64,000 nt of DNA. It comes from Sepiola atlantica (taxonomy: Eukaryota; Mollusca; Cephalopoda; Sepiida; Sepiolidae). How positions within the stretch are numbered: position 1 is the stretch's first letter; every line of letters begins with the position of its first letter. The notes beneath the pieces were generated by a model. That model saw nothing but the letters and a program-made list of their open reading frames with translations. It was not told where the DNA came from and searched no databases. Positions 46,906 through 57,570 of this stretch are shown one piece after another. The position numbers and the translations under genes are program-made. Where the stretch lies: contig OY744517.1 of the NCBI GenBank assembly GCA_963556195.1, positions 83,791,714-83,855,713 of the forward strand, read 5' to 3'.

Positions 46906-47680
46906 ACCAGTTTATTTGTTGAATCAGGCCACAATTAATCCTCTGATGAGGGTGGGGCCTAATTGTCTAGTCTCGAAATCTAAGTCTTCCTCTCCACTCC
47001 TGTCTTTGGCAAGGCTTGATGGAATCCATACCCATGGCCTTCCTATCACGTTTGACTACGTCCTCCCAAGTCAACTTGGGTCTGCCAGTGGTGATGTTCT
47101 CTGCTGGCACATTCAACTGTCGGACTTTAGCAATCCAGCCATCGCTACGCTCAATGTGACCCAACCAACGCAGTCTGTTCTTTCGCATGATGTCCGCAAG
47201 GCTTTTCAAGTCGACCTGTGAGAGCAGGGATTCAAAAGAAACGTACTGTTCAGGCCTCACCAAACAGATCCATCTGACCATTGCCCTGTCATTACGGTGC
47301 AGCTTCCTTAATATGCCAGCAGAGACAGCCCAAGTTTCTGAGCCATACAGCAGCACACTTCTGACACATGAGGAGTATACATGCCCTCTCGTAGTTGTTG
47401 GCAGGTGTGTGTTTGTCAGGATTGGTAGCAGCTCTCTAAACTTTTTCCAGGCACACTTGCAACGTGTAGCTGCCGCGAGTTCACAGCCTCCACCTGATGA
47501 CAGCACATCTCCAAGATAACAAAAGTCTGTCACTACTTCCAGCTTGTTGTCACCAGTATCCATCTCCGTCAGTGGTCTGCCATCTATTGGTCTTGCCGTG
47601 GCGGTGCAACGAAAGCACTTAAAGTGAGGATCTGCTTTGAGGGAGCCCTTTATGCCACTATATATATATATTAATCTCAA
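46906..47680 (-). mobile_element. 5'-truncated LINE with short 3' UTR and (GAT)n tail
   Basis: ORF (46966-47680), about 60 bp of 3' UTR that can form a hairpin (AATCAGGCCAC with GTGGGGCCTAATT), then GAT units. A short 3' UTR with a simple-repeat tail is typical of RTE-clade elements (family knowledge). Confidence 0.7.
46967..47680 (-). CDS. LINE RT C-terminal region (partial, open)
   Basis: 237 residues without a stop; the first ~15 come from flanking TA-rich DNA. Motifs in order: DFCYLGDVLSSGGG, KKFRELLPILTN, VLLYGSETWAV, RAMVRWICLVR, LRWLGHIERSDGW, RPKLTWEDVV. This is the region after the RT thumb in many invertebrate endonuclease-RT LINEs and matches, block for block, the decayed copy at 22650-23100. 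The catalytic YADD part is upstream and missing. The open frame suggests a young insertion. Confidence 0.82.
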   Translation of the reverse strand: MRLIYIYSGIKGSLKADPHFKCFRCTATARPIDGRPLTEMDTGDNKLEVVTDFCYLGDVLSSGGGCELAAATRCKCAWKKFRELLPILTNTHLPTTTRGHVYSSCVRSVLLYGSETWAVSAGILRKLHRNDRAMVRWICLVRPEQYVSFESLLSQVDLKSLADIMRKNRLRWLGHIERSDGWIAKVRQLNVPAENITTGRPKLTWEDVVKRDRKAMGMDSIKPCQRQEWRGRLRFRD

Positions 47681-47689
47681 TATAATGAG

Positions 47690-49129
47690 ACATCTGACAG
47701 TTTGTAAATATCATTAAATTGACAGAACAGAATATTCAAATTGTTAAAAGTTCTATACTGACGAAGATAACGAAAGTTTCGGTCCATGCGACATTCCCCA
47801 GAGTATATTACGATGAATGGTGTGAGCCACAATTTTTGTTTTGTCACTTATTCATAAATTGACTCACACCACTCATCATACGAAGGTCTTATTGATTGAG
47901 ACGTTGCTTATATATGCCAATAAACAATTTTTAATAATTTGAATATATTGTATTTTTCTATTTAATACTGTAATAAGTGTTAAATAATGATGCTGATGGT
48001 TGTGATGATCATGATGATGATGATGTTAGCAGGAGCAGCGGAAGTCACGTTGTCACTTCCGTTGTGACGATATCCGCTCTCTTGCTTTCCAGAATTTGGT
48101 GCGTGTAGACGCATGCTAGCGACCTCCGGCTGAGACGCCAGTGGTGGCGTTACGCATGAATTAAAGAAGAAGTTAATGTACATATTGCGGTGATTCTCTC
48201 TCACTCCCCCCTCCGTGCCAGTCAACTCAAAACTTGTGTTGTGTTATTTTCCAGCTCGTATCAACAAAGGTTCACTTGGATAAGCTTGCCTTTAAACCGC
48301 TGAAGTTTGCATGATTTTTTATCCAATTAACATTGTGTTACTACTACTCTTCTTGGAATTGATTATTTCTTATCCAATCATATCGATGCATATTATTCTA
48401 CTCATATTATAATGTTTAGAATTAGTAGTTCTATTTTTCAGCCAATGAGTATCTCGAATTTTATTTGGCTCAACTGTTGTCTATTAAAAAAAAGAATTGG
48501 TCTTCATTCTTCCATTTTTATTTCATTTTACTCGAATTTAACAAAACAGTTCATGAGTGGCCATTACTAAGTGCTTATTCATTCACTGATTGCGTAACAA
48601 AAACCCAATTTATAAATTCAGAAAAAGTTTGCTTATTCTTATTGTTAGTTGCACGCGAGGAAGTTTCCATGGACAAAATACAGCCCCCCCCAAAAAAAAA
48701 AATGAGAAAAAATGTCGAATCGAGACGAATCTACAAAATTGATCAGACTGTCCATCATCTATATTTTAATCTTTAATCTCAACTAATCGTTTGAGTTATG
48801 CTCTTTATTTCTGACGAAAAAACATTGTTTTATCTTCTATGGTAACAACTGATCAGAGGTCAAGAGTAAAAGCATTAATCTAATCTAATCTGTAATGACT
48901 TCACTATTTTCATGTCTTTCCTTTGTGATCTTAGTCAAGACTGAAGATAGAGGTCGAGTTAATGGTTAAGTCTGCTGGCTACACACAGCCCTGCTTACTA
49001 TGATATTAAACCATAAACGATTGCCTTTGTGTATCTATGTGCCTCGAGGTATGTGTATATCTATGTATATCTATGTATCTACATGGTGCTTTATGGTGGT
49101 TGTTAATATCATGCTTAGGCACTGTATCT
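47690..49129. other. No gene seen
   Basis: About 1.4 kb. Contains an inverted pair around GAATGGTGTGAG and CTCACACCACTC near 47816-47880 and a CTGACGA...GAAAG phrase at 47757 without proper stems. No gene supported. Confidence 0.5.
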
Positions 49130-50010
49130 GTTATTGCAGAAATCACAGAGGAATGTTCGAGCCAGTAACGGCAAAGTTTAGTGCCCTCTGTGCCGGAGTG
49201 TCAGGGTCCATTCGTAGAACATGGCTTAACCCTAACCCATCTTTGTTCAGCGACCTGTGTAGAGAGGGGTTTTTCGTTGCACAGCTCGTATAGTGCCTTG
49301 TTACTAATAAGTTTTTTCGACCGGCAGTGACCTGTGATGGAACGGAGGTGTCTGTGGTGGCACGCATCCAGCTTGTCAAGCATGACTTTTGTTATTGCCC
49401 AGCTGTTGCTATTGTAGAGCATGATGGACACGCAGTACGCGTTATAGAGACGGAGTCTAGTCTTCAACGGGATCTTGGTTCATCGGCTCCAGAGTTTATG
49501 TAATGAATGAAACGTTACATTGCCATGTATACAGCAGGCTGTGGCGTCTGTAGTGCTGCCCAGGGTCTTGTTCTTGTGCCAACTCTCATTACCGCAGAAG
49601 GTCTTACCTTGTGGGTCCAACTCTGTGGCTTCTGCAAGGTATACATGGCTAAACTCTGTTTTCATCTCGTTCATGAAGAGATTGTCCGTTTACAGTTTCT
49701 CTGCCGCTATTGGCTGGAGCTGATCCAGAGGCTTTTTTTCGACGTTCAGAAAATCAACGTCGTCTGCATATTCAATTTCTAATGGCAGACCCAGGCTGGA
49801 GACTGGTGGGTTGGGCCTGTTAGAGCTTTCTCGGACGGATGAGAGTGCTGCAGCGAGGTAGAAGGTGAAGAGCACCGGTGAGAGGCTGTCGCCCTGGGGG
49901 GGAGCCTATGGTGGTTTCAAATGAGTCAGACAGCTCGTTTTTCACTATGTTCCTCATAGATGTATCCATGTTGATTTTTTCTGTGTTCCTTAGAGATGTC
50001 ACCGTTTATT
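49130..50010 (-). pseudogene. LINE RT palm to C-terminus, frameshifted
   Basis: On the minus strand: an SDSFETTIGSPPG block (RT motif 4 region), a frame change in a C6 run near 49885, FTFYLAAALSSV, and the catalytic YADD at 49770-49759. Then FSHVYLAEATELD, the Cys/Lys-rich KNKTLGSTTDATACCI, RLRLYNAYCVSIMLYNS, ACHHRHLRSITGH, VLRMDPDTPAQRAL, and NFAVTGS at the end. The same family ends at 8166-8395. Catalytic Asp-Asp is preserved but the frame is broken at least three times. Confidence 0.78.
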
Positions 50011-50079
50011 TATTATTTAGATTTTAATTTTGCCAATAGATATATTTATTTTTCTTATCTATCTGTTTCTACTGGAGAT

Positions 50080-50330
50080 GGGGCATCCTACCGGATGCCA
50101 GACATTCACCGGCTATATCAGACACTCCAGCCTAGAGATCTTTTTAAGATTCTAACCGTCCCATTAAGTGCAATTGTTTGTATTTCTCTTGCACTCGGTT
50201 CACCGGGTATACTCGCCAGATAGCTTTTGAAATTCTTTTTCATTAGTCCTGTCTCCCCTATAATTACTGGGATGATGGAGATTTTCCTAAGATTCCAGTT
50301 TCTTTTCATGTTGTACATAAGACCTTGGTA
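50080..50330 (-). pseudogene. Second LINE C-terminal fragment
   Basis: Minus-strand frame with MKRNWNLRKISIIPVIIGETG, YLASIPGEPSAREIQ, IALNGTVRILKRSL. A PVVIGALG...LLGTARILRKVL pattern is common at the C-terminus of some invertebrate LINE proteins (R2/NeSL-like or similar; uncertain). The first few residues after the RT are all that remains. Confidence 0.55.
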
Positions 50331-50339
50331 TTTCGTAAT

Positions 50340-50905
50340 CAGCTCTGTTCAATCCTGCATCAATATATTTATGTGTGTGTCTAAGTAATCGCAAGTGATT
50401 TTTTTACATAATACGCTCAAACGCATATTTATATTTTCATTTATGTAGATAGCCATACTGGTATCTACATGTTCTTTTTTATATATATGAATATACAAGC
50501 ATTAATATATGAACAGGAAGAAAATAACATGTTTTAGTAATAGAAATCCCTTACTTGCAGCATTTTGGTAAAACGCAAGCGGGATATTAAAACATGACCT
50601 CCTAGGCATAGTTATTTCTCTAAAATATATCAAATCGGGAGAGAAAATGTATTACTGAGAAAATCCTCCTGGGAACATTTTGGAAATTATTAACAATATA
50701 TTTGAATGCGAAACAAGATGAACGCCATTTATAAAATTGTTAAAACCTTTTGCATTTCATCAGTACACTACAGCCAAATTCATTTTTGTACATAATGTGA
50801 TGTCTGTCTAATTATCTTGCTTTCATTAAAAAATAAGCTTTCACAGTGGAACTCTAGATTTTTTAATTTTTCTCAATTAAAAAAAATGGGATTAATTCAA
50901 ACTCT

Positions 50906-50909
<4 letters not shown>
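50340..50909. other. No gene seen
   Basis: AT-rich, unrecognised. Confidence 0.5.

Positions 50910-50910
<1 letters not shown>

Positions 50911-50993
<83 letters not shown>
50911..50993. repeat. (TA)n microsatellite
   Basis: About 41 TA units at the left edge of the palindrome element. Confidence 0.97.
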
Positions 50994-50999
<6 letters not shown>

Positions 51000-51028
51000 C
51001 TAGGCAGCATTTTCTCTTTCAGGCAAGT

Positions 51029-51223
51029 ATTGTTAGAATATAATAGACAACTCGTGTCTAGATATCCTTTGGTAGATCCTTTCAATAGTCCGAATTAGGA
51101 TCTTAGTTTCGGATGAGAATTGGCTGATGAATTTGCCATAATTACATCCGAAACTAAGATCCTAATTCGGACTATTGAAGGGATCTACCAAAGGATATCT
51201 AGACACGAGTTGTCTATTATATT

Positions 51224-51230
<7 letters not shown>
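51029..51230. repeat. 86-bp-arm palindrome between (TA)n arrays
   Basis: Arms 51029-51115 and 51145-51230 are near-perfect reverse complements with a 29-nt loop. The loop holds CUGAUGA and the right arm starts with CCGAAAC, a decayed hammerhead (see 51108). Confidence 0.92.
51108..51168 (+). ncRNA. Hammerhead relic in palindrome loop (weak)
   Basis: Stem I GAAUUGG/CUAAUUC (seven pairs), core CUGAUGA at 51124-51130, GAAA at 51150-51153, U-C before stem I. Stem II is almost unpaired and stem III minimal. (TA)n follows at 51229. Confidence 0.35.
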
Positions 51231-51303
<73 letters not shown>

Positions 51304-51387
51304 ATAATAATAACAATAATAATAATAATAATGATGGAAATAAAAAATAAAATAAATAAAATAAAATAAATAATAAATAAATCTGCA

Positions 51388-51482
<95 letters not shown>
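51229..51482. repeat. (TA)n, (AAT)n, (TA)n arrays
   Basis: TA 51229-51299, AAT-rich 51301-51333, A/T filler, TA 51389-51482. The second TA array directly precedes the Penelope-like ORF. Confidence 0.96.
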
Positions 51483-51486
<4 letters not shown>

Positions 51487-51509
51487 CTTGTTACAAATAT
51501 CCAGGGGGT

Positions 51510-52619
51510 ATGAATCCGAAGGAAGTTGAAACCGTTAAAAACGTTAATAACACAAACGGACAAAAATGTGAACAAACCAAAAAAATAATATCCAAAGAAA
51601 TGAAACGAATAGGCCTAAAGGCTGAAATAACATCAAATGTTAAACAGGTCAATTTCCTCGATATTACCTTCAACCTCAATAGAGATACTTATGAGCCCTA
51701 TGCTAAAGATAATTCCTACCCCCTTTATGTCAACCCACTATCTAACCACCCTAGATCTGTAAGTAAACACATCCCGGAATCAATTAGTAGAAGGATTAGC
51801 AACAACTCCTCCAATATAGATATCTTCAATAAACATAAGAACTTTTATAATAAAGCACTAAAGGAGAGTGGATACAAAAATACCAAAATAGAGTATATTC
51901 CAACTACACAAAATAACCCTAATAGGAACAAAAATAGGAATAGGAAAATTATCTGGTATACACCTCCATTTAACAACTCAACTAAAACTAAAATAGGGAA
52001 TAAATTCCTGAACTTAATAAACACTCATTTCCCCAATAACAGCATACTCCATAAAATTTTTAATAAGAATACACTAAAACTCAGCTATTGTTGTGGTGAC
52101 AACTTAGAAAAAATCATAAAAAAGCACAACATGAAAATACTAAACACCCCAGTAACCTCAAATTCTAAAAAAACATGCAACTGTAATAACAAATCAAACT
52201 GCCCCCTAAATCAAAAGTGCCTATCAACCCAAGTGGTCTATGAGGCATCTATCTCCTCAACTGAAAACCCATCCCAGACTAACTATTATATTGGTCTGGC
52301 AGGCAACAACTTCAAGGAAAGATTCTACAACCATAAACTCTCCTTCAACAACCCAGACCATCCTGGCCAAACCGGACTTTCACTACACTACCACAAAATA
52401 AAAACCAAAAAAGAAACTCCCATAATAAAGTGGAAAATCTTGAAAAAATCCAGCACCTGCAAATCAATAAACTCTCCATGTAGATTATGCTTAAATGAAA
52501 AACTGGAAATTATCCGCTTTAAGGACAAAAACAAACTCTTAAATAGAAAACAAGAGACATCTATCAACTGTAAACATAGTAGACTCTACCTCCTTAGCAA
52601 CCCACATACCCCACCTTAA
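51510..52619 (+). CDS. Penelope-like retroelement, C-terminal part with GIY-YIG endonuclease
   Basis: 369 residues with no stop. Residues 45-75 (VNFLDITFNLNRDTYEPY) are the end of the RT thumb region in Penelope-like elements. Residues 145-195 hold the conserved KIIWYTPPFN and KIFNKNTLKLSYCC block. A Cys-rich linker (CNCNNKSNCPLNQKC) follows. The GIY-YIG nuclease has YYIG at 259-262, Arg271 (KERF), His275, Glu330 (LCLNEKLEII) and Asn345 (LLNRKQE), all expected catalytic positions. The RT palm with its Asp-Asp box lies upstream and is absent, replaced by (TA)n, so the copy is 5'-truncated. An intact 1.1-kb frame implies recent insertion. Function (target nicking for retrotransposition) is family knowledge. 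Met1 is probably not the native start. Confidence 0.85.
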   Translation: MNPKEVETVKNVNNTNGQKCEQTKKIISKEMKRIGLKAEITSNVKQVNFLDITFNLNRDTYEPYAKDNSYPLYVNPLSNHPRSVSKHIPESISRRISNNSSNIDIFNKHKNFYNKALKESGYKNTKIEYIPTTQNNPNRNKNRNRKIIWYTPPFNNSTKTKIGNKFLNLINTHFPNNSILHKIFNKNTLKLSYCCGDNLEKIIKKHNMKILNTPVTSNSKKTCNCNNKSNCPLNQKCLSTQVVYEASISSTENPSQTNYYIGLAGNNFKERFYNHKLSFNNPDHPGQTGLSLHYHKIKTKKETPIIKWKILKKSSTCKSINSPCRLCLNEKLEIIRFKDKNKLLNRKQETSINCKHSRLYLLSNPHTPP

Positions 52620-53000
52620 CCCCACACCAACCCCACATAACTTTAAAATAAAATTAAAAGCTTTTACAAAAATGAATGATAACATTAAACCCCCACTATA
52701 CACTACCCCAAAACACACTATAACCCCCTACCCACCCACCCAAATTTACCACCCAATCCCACCCCAACAAGTCATGATGAATCTATAAATATATAACCAC
52801 CCCTCTAAACTACCAATAACATCAAATCTCTACGTACTACCTATAATACACAGCCTCAATAGCCTCTCAGCCATACTACCAATTCTTACATAAACCCATA
52901 ACTGGGACAGCTATCAACACTGATATCACTTGGACTAATCTAATCTCAATTACTTAACCCCTCGATCACTACCTTGAACACTTAATTATTAACTGGTACT
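52620..53000 (+). other. Probable 3' UTR of the Penelope-like element
   Basis: C/A-rich strand-biased sequence continues the composition of the ORF for about 360 bp, then composition changes near 52990. The exact 3' end is not visible. Confidence 0.45.
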
Positions 53001-53109
53001 TAGTCCTTGTTATTGGCAGTAGAATAAAAAAGCCTACCATCACCTGTCGACTTATTTCGCCCAATGACTTCACAGGTAGCAAGATGGCATTGATGGTGAT
53101 ATTTATTAT

Positions 53110-53119
53110 CATTACTACT

Positions 53120-53185
<66 letters not shown>

Positions 53186-53235
53186 TTTTAATACTATTAT
53201 TATAATTATTATTATTATTATTGTTATTATCATTA
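53110..53235. repeat. (ATT)n microsatellite, interrupted
   Basis: ATT units with scattered GTT, ACT and A-T insertions. Confidence 0.92.
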
Positions 53236-53925
53236 ATATCCTTACAAACTTGTTATCTCTATTTTTATTCTAATTTTATTTATATTTATCTTTATTTTTA
53301 TTTTTATTTTTATTAAGGCTTTTATCAAGGCTGTTATCACTGCGACTATCGTAGGTATGATTGGCAGGCGTTATCATTGTTATCATAATCGGTTTTGTTA
53401 ATGATAAAACTGGTAACACCAGAAAACTTCTCTTATAAAATAATTCCACTAGTATTGATCTCGGTATAATATAATCACAATTTAAAAAATATAATCACAA
53501 CAAAATTCACTACAAATAATAAACAAAACATTAAAATAAAATAAATAAAATGCAAAAGTAGCAATTAATACCCTAAATTAAAATTATCAAACATTTTTAT
53601 CCTCATGATAATTACTTATTAGAATTAAAATAAAATAGGATTGACGGTTGTAATCATAATTTTATTCTCATTTTAAATTTAACTCACTCTGGCCGTCGAT
53701 CCATCTCCCTTCCTCCCACCCCGGCCGAGATTGAGATCATCACAGCACAGACACGTGAAAAACCTCCCACGTAATAATTTGAAACACGACTTGTTGGGGT
53801 CCTCCCCCTCCCCTCTCATGTCCCATGTCACCGTTATAGACAAAGCCCCAACTCTGTCCCCCTCCCCCTCCAATGTATTTTCAATTTTCAATCTCCCGTT
53901 AAGGTGAACTTTTGCCATTTAAATT
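53236..53925. other. No gene seen
   Basis: AT-rich then a C-rich stretch (53690-53880). No domain recognised. Confidence 0.5.
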
Positions 53926-53997
53926 CCATCGCTTAGCCCGATGAGTTGGTAGCTATTTGCACCAATGAAACGAAACTTGTTTTGTCGCAACTAATGG
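53926..53997 (+). ncRNA. Hammerhead fold with one core substitution
   Basis: Stem I: inner GC/GC, internal loop, outer CCAU/AUGG. Core CCGAUGA at 53938-53944 (position 4, U to C). Stem II GUUGGU/ACCAAU with a ten-base loop. GAAA at 53967-53970. Stem III CGAAAC(UU)GUUUUG. Then U-C. The interrupted stem I is typical of natural hammerheads. (TA)n starts 11 nt downstream at 54009. Activity is doubtful because of position 4. Confidence 0.58.
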
Positions 53998-54008
53998 AAT
54001 AAAATCAA

Positions 54009-54152
54009 TATATATATATATATATATACATATGTAAATCTGCAGGAGATTAGACACAAGATCAGGTGGGGTTTTAATCAAAAGACACTGATAGTATATG
54101 CTAATACATATATTATCATAATATATATATATATATTTATATATATAAATTA
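54009..54152. repeat. Short (TA)n tracts
   Basis: TA-rich at 54009-54030 and 54119-54150, separated by unrecognised sequence. Confidence 0.85.
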
Positions 54153-54221
54153 AAACCCACAATTAATAAAATAGCATACACCACTGTACTAACGCCCTAT
54201 CAGTCTTTAACAATTAATACA

Positions 54222-54222
54222 C

Positions 54223-54281
<59 letters not shown>

Positions 54282-54355
54282 TAATAATAATGGAAATAAA
54301 AAAATAAAAAAAATAAATAAAGATAAATTAATAAAAAAAAAAAAAATAGATAAAT

Positions 54356-54416
<61 letters not shown>
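54222..54416. repeat. (AAT)n then (TA)n
   Basis: AAT to about 54290, A-rich AAAT filler, TA at 54359-54416. Confidence 0.95.
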
Positions 54417-54420
<4 letters not shown>

Positions 54421-55026
54421 ACATATCTAAATTAATAGATATATAACTAATAATAAAACTATAACTACGGCTCTTAGTAACAGTAAGATACAGCCTTCTG
54501 AAGACGGTCGAGAGACCGAAAGCCCTAGAGGAATGACTCTCGATACAACGTTAGGTGCCATACTCCACCGGTTAACACCAGAAAACTGACAAATCGCTCG
54601 CCACGTCGAGAAATTAACAAGAAAGATAGTGAAGAGAGAAAACTCTGTGGTCTTTAACGACGCGTGTATATATATATATATATATATACAATATTAAGTA
54701 AAATTTATGTGACCAAGATTATATTCATTTTACTGTTCATTTTTCCAAATCAAAATTTTGTTACATTTTTAAGGACCGTTTCGCCTATAGATGACCAACC
54801 AAAATTAGTATGTCAATTCCGGATCTTTCGACCATGATCTCCTTAGAAACAACTGTGAATAACTATTTGTCTATTTATATATGCTCTGTTGTTATATGTT
54901 AGCAATCATCGAGCTTTTACCTTGAAAAGGATGGTCTATATAAAAAAAATAGAAAGTAAATGCATGAACATATATTTTTCTCATATCTCTCTCTTTATAT
55001 ATATATAAATAATCATCTACGGGCAG
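54417..55026. other. No gene; possible hammerhead relic at 54495-54527
   Basis: At 54495-54527 (plus): CCUU/GAGG stem I, CUGAAGA, GGUC(GAGA)GACC, GAAA, but an unpaired C before stem II and no real stem III. The rest is unrecognised. Confidence 0.35.
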
Positions 55027-55055
55027 TTTCGCTGTATCACAGGTCTTCAGTGCGG
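55027..55055 (-). ncRNA. Hammerhead fragment, intact core, stem I lost
   Basis: Minus strand CCGCA, core CUGAAGA (55050-55044), stem II CUGU(GAU)ACAG with a C-C mismatch at its base, and GAAA. The 3' strand of stem I has diverged. Same family as 33146; shows the ancestral C at core position 3. (TA)-rich sequence follows at 55007. Confidence 0.4.
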
Positions 55056-55096
55056 CTAGTCTATATATATTTATTCATTTATTAGAGAATGTCAGA

Positions 55097-55112
<16 letters not shown>

Positions 55113-55143
<31 letters not shown>
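55113..55143. repeat. (CT)n(TA)n
   Basis: Short compound array. Confidence 0.9.
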
Positions 55144-55145
<2 letters not shown>

Positions 55146-55246
55146 TCAAATTTTAATCAATTAGAAAACTCTTTGAGTTAACTACAATAATCCATCACCA
55201 ACTTGCAAAACCTATAACAGTTCAATATTTAGTGAGATAGAGCTGA

Positions 55247-55277
<31 letters not shown>

Positions 55278-55279
<2 letters not shown>

Positions 55280-56272
55280 GATTTAAATTATTTTCAAATC
55301 ATATTCTAAATAAAGAGTATACACAAAAGTATTGAAGGTGTTTACACCTGTTTGAGGATGATGTTTGGTACTGTTATAGATGACGCGCCTGATTTCCGTG
55401 ACTTCGCGTCGACAACGATAAAACATTATGTTCACAAAAAAAAAATTATTTTAATCTATTATTTTTTTCTTTGAATTTATCTGTCTTATATTAGCGTCCG
55501 CCAGTCTTCCAGTTAGAGATTGGCAGTTTGAATGCAGGGCTTGGCTATCACTAAGAACAGAAGCCCTAACCCTAAACTCTAACCCTAACCCTAAACCCTA
55601 ATCCTAAATCTAACCCATTTTTCTTTCTTTCTTTGTTTTATGTTAGCAAGAAGAAAAAAAGAAGAAAAACAGCTAAACAAATGAAAAAGAAAACATTGAC
55701 AAAATTCTGCCCACCCCTCCAAAAAAAGCAAATTTTTCTTTTTACACATTTGATTGAAAATGGTTTATTTGACCCTCCCCCTACCCTACAGTTCGTTCGG
55801 TTTTTATCTTTTTATCTATGTATTTTTTCTTTGAATTTATTCGTCTTATATTATCGTCTGCAAGTCTTCCATTAACGCTTACCGTTTTCGTCTCGGCAAC
55901 TCTCGGGTGCTTCCGTAAGTTGCCCGATCGTTGCCGACGCGAAGTCACGGAAATCAGCCGTGTCATTTATAACAGCACCCGATGCTTATTTTCAGTCACA
56001 CGATGCAGCACAAAAATTGTCCAAACAGTGACTCATCAGAAAGGTCTATCGTATGTATCCAATTTTGATTTTGTTTTCTAGGAAAATGCATTTTCGCAGA
56101 TTGTTGTTTTTTCTGAGTACATATGAAATAGTATTCTCATGAGAGTCGCTGTTGGAACAATTTTTGTGCTGCATTGTATTACTATAAACACCGTCTTCAA
56201 ACAGGTGTAAACAACTTCAATACCTTTGTGTATACTCTTTATTTGGAATATGATTTGAAAATGATTTAAATC

Positions 56273-56274
<2 letters not shown>
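55278..56274. mobile_element. ~1-kb inverted-repeat element flanked by (TA)n
   Basis: The left arm (55278-55423) matches the reverse complement of parts of the right arm (55929-56274), including the ends ATGATTTAAAT and the phrase TTTCCGTGACTTCGCGTCG. The right arm holds a ~190-bp insertion that is itself a hairpin (GATGCAGCACAAAAATTGT near 55998, inverted at 56160). Both outer ends run into (TA)n. No transposase. It could be a TA-targeting MITE or a palindromic retroposon pair. Confidence 0.7.
55561..55616. repeat. Interstitial telomere-like (CCCTAA)n variants
   Basis: About nine degenerate CCCTAA hexamers in the loop of the inverted-repeat element. Confidence 0.85.

Positions 56275-56275
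<1 letters not shown>

Positions 56276-56356
<81 letters not shown>
56276..56356. repeat. (TA)n(GA)n
   Basis: TA to 56320 then GA. Confidence 0.95.
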
Positions 56357-56358
<2 letters not shown>

Positions 56359-57570
56359 TGGAGAAAATGTTTTAATAAAATGCGTCAAAATGTAGGCATA
56401 AATGGAAAAGGAGGATATCTTTAAAATGCAATAAAATACGCTTATATGCTGCGATTTTTTTCATCTTTATCATCAAAAGGCTTGATATTTGTAAAAATGA
56501 CATAGGCTTGAGGGGAATGGATGGAATAAAAAGAAGGAGAAAAATATGGAAGAGAAGAAGGAAAAGGGAGAAATTTAACGATATTTTAAAATTTACAAAG
56601 TCACATGAATATTTTGAAGAAGGGCGAAAAACAAAAAAAGAAAGGAGACATCTTCTGCATTGCCGAGAATAGCATGGATGTTTACAGTCGGGTAGGGAGG
56701 GGAGAAGAAAAAACGATCAGGTTTAAGGAACATATTAATTTTTACTATTTATTTGTTAAAAAGATAATTGAAAAAACACCCAAAAAACAATGAGCATAAA
56801 GAGAAACACTTTTGACAAAAATGGCTTACACATGAAAGAGTGGGGAGGGGGGGGGGGCAAAGAAAAAATTAGAAAGAAAGAAATAAAGTACAGAAAAAAG
56901 AAAAGGGAAAGAGGGGAATCTCATGTTATTTTCAAATTTACATGTCACGTTTAAGGTGTCTTAGGCAGGCACACCTACATGACTGCCGACCTTACACTGA
57001 GGTGACGTTGGACGACGACTCTCTCGAAGTGGTGGTCATCTTTTGTTAATTGCTGGAGGTGATTGAAGGTTTAGCTCTACTATTAGGGTGAAATCAGCAT
57101 CGAGGATGTTCTGCGAAATGTTGCCAGTCCTGACATCATAAGCTATCATTCTCACTAACAAAGGGGGGGGGGTTCAGAGCATGATGCTGCATGCAAGTGG
57201 GTGCTGAAAACCCACACAGTCCTCACTCGCTTGTCTTCAGCATAATGATAGAGCAATGATCAGATGAATTTGCAATGTCGGGTCAGATGAGACCTGGCAT
57301 ATAAGATTTGATACCCTGATAGCAAGTTTAAATATACCGAAGCTTGATGAGGTGATGGCCAGCCAGTCACGTTTAGAGGAACGACTCTTGGATAAGAAAA
57401 TGCAGACCTTGAGATGTAAGATGAGTAGAAATGCAAATCATCAATAAATATCTTCGACAATGGAATTTGAATGGAGTCAATCCTCAAGGCTGCCAAGCTT
57501 GGAGACTGAGATTGCAGACTGCCAGGAAACCTCAGACCCTGAACAACTGAAATAAGATGATAAAATGGAA
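56357..57570. other. No gene recognised; purine-rich then unique sequence
   Basis: 56500-56930 is purine-rich with a G run near 56848. 56960-57560 is GC-richer and could be an old LINE or host sequence, but no domain is identifiable in any frame. Confidence 0.45.

Noticed and set aside
46935..46985. CTGATGAGGG...CTCGAAAT as another hammerhead
   Set aside because: No stem I or III, and the sequence is the 3' UTR hairpin of the minus-strand LINE.
47755..47795. CTGACGAAG...CGAAAG phrase as a hammerhead
   Set aside because: Stem II cannot form and no stem I partner is found; at best a relic.
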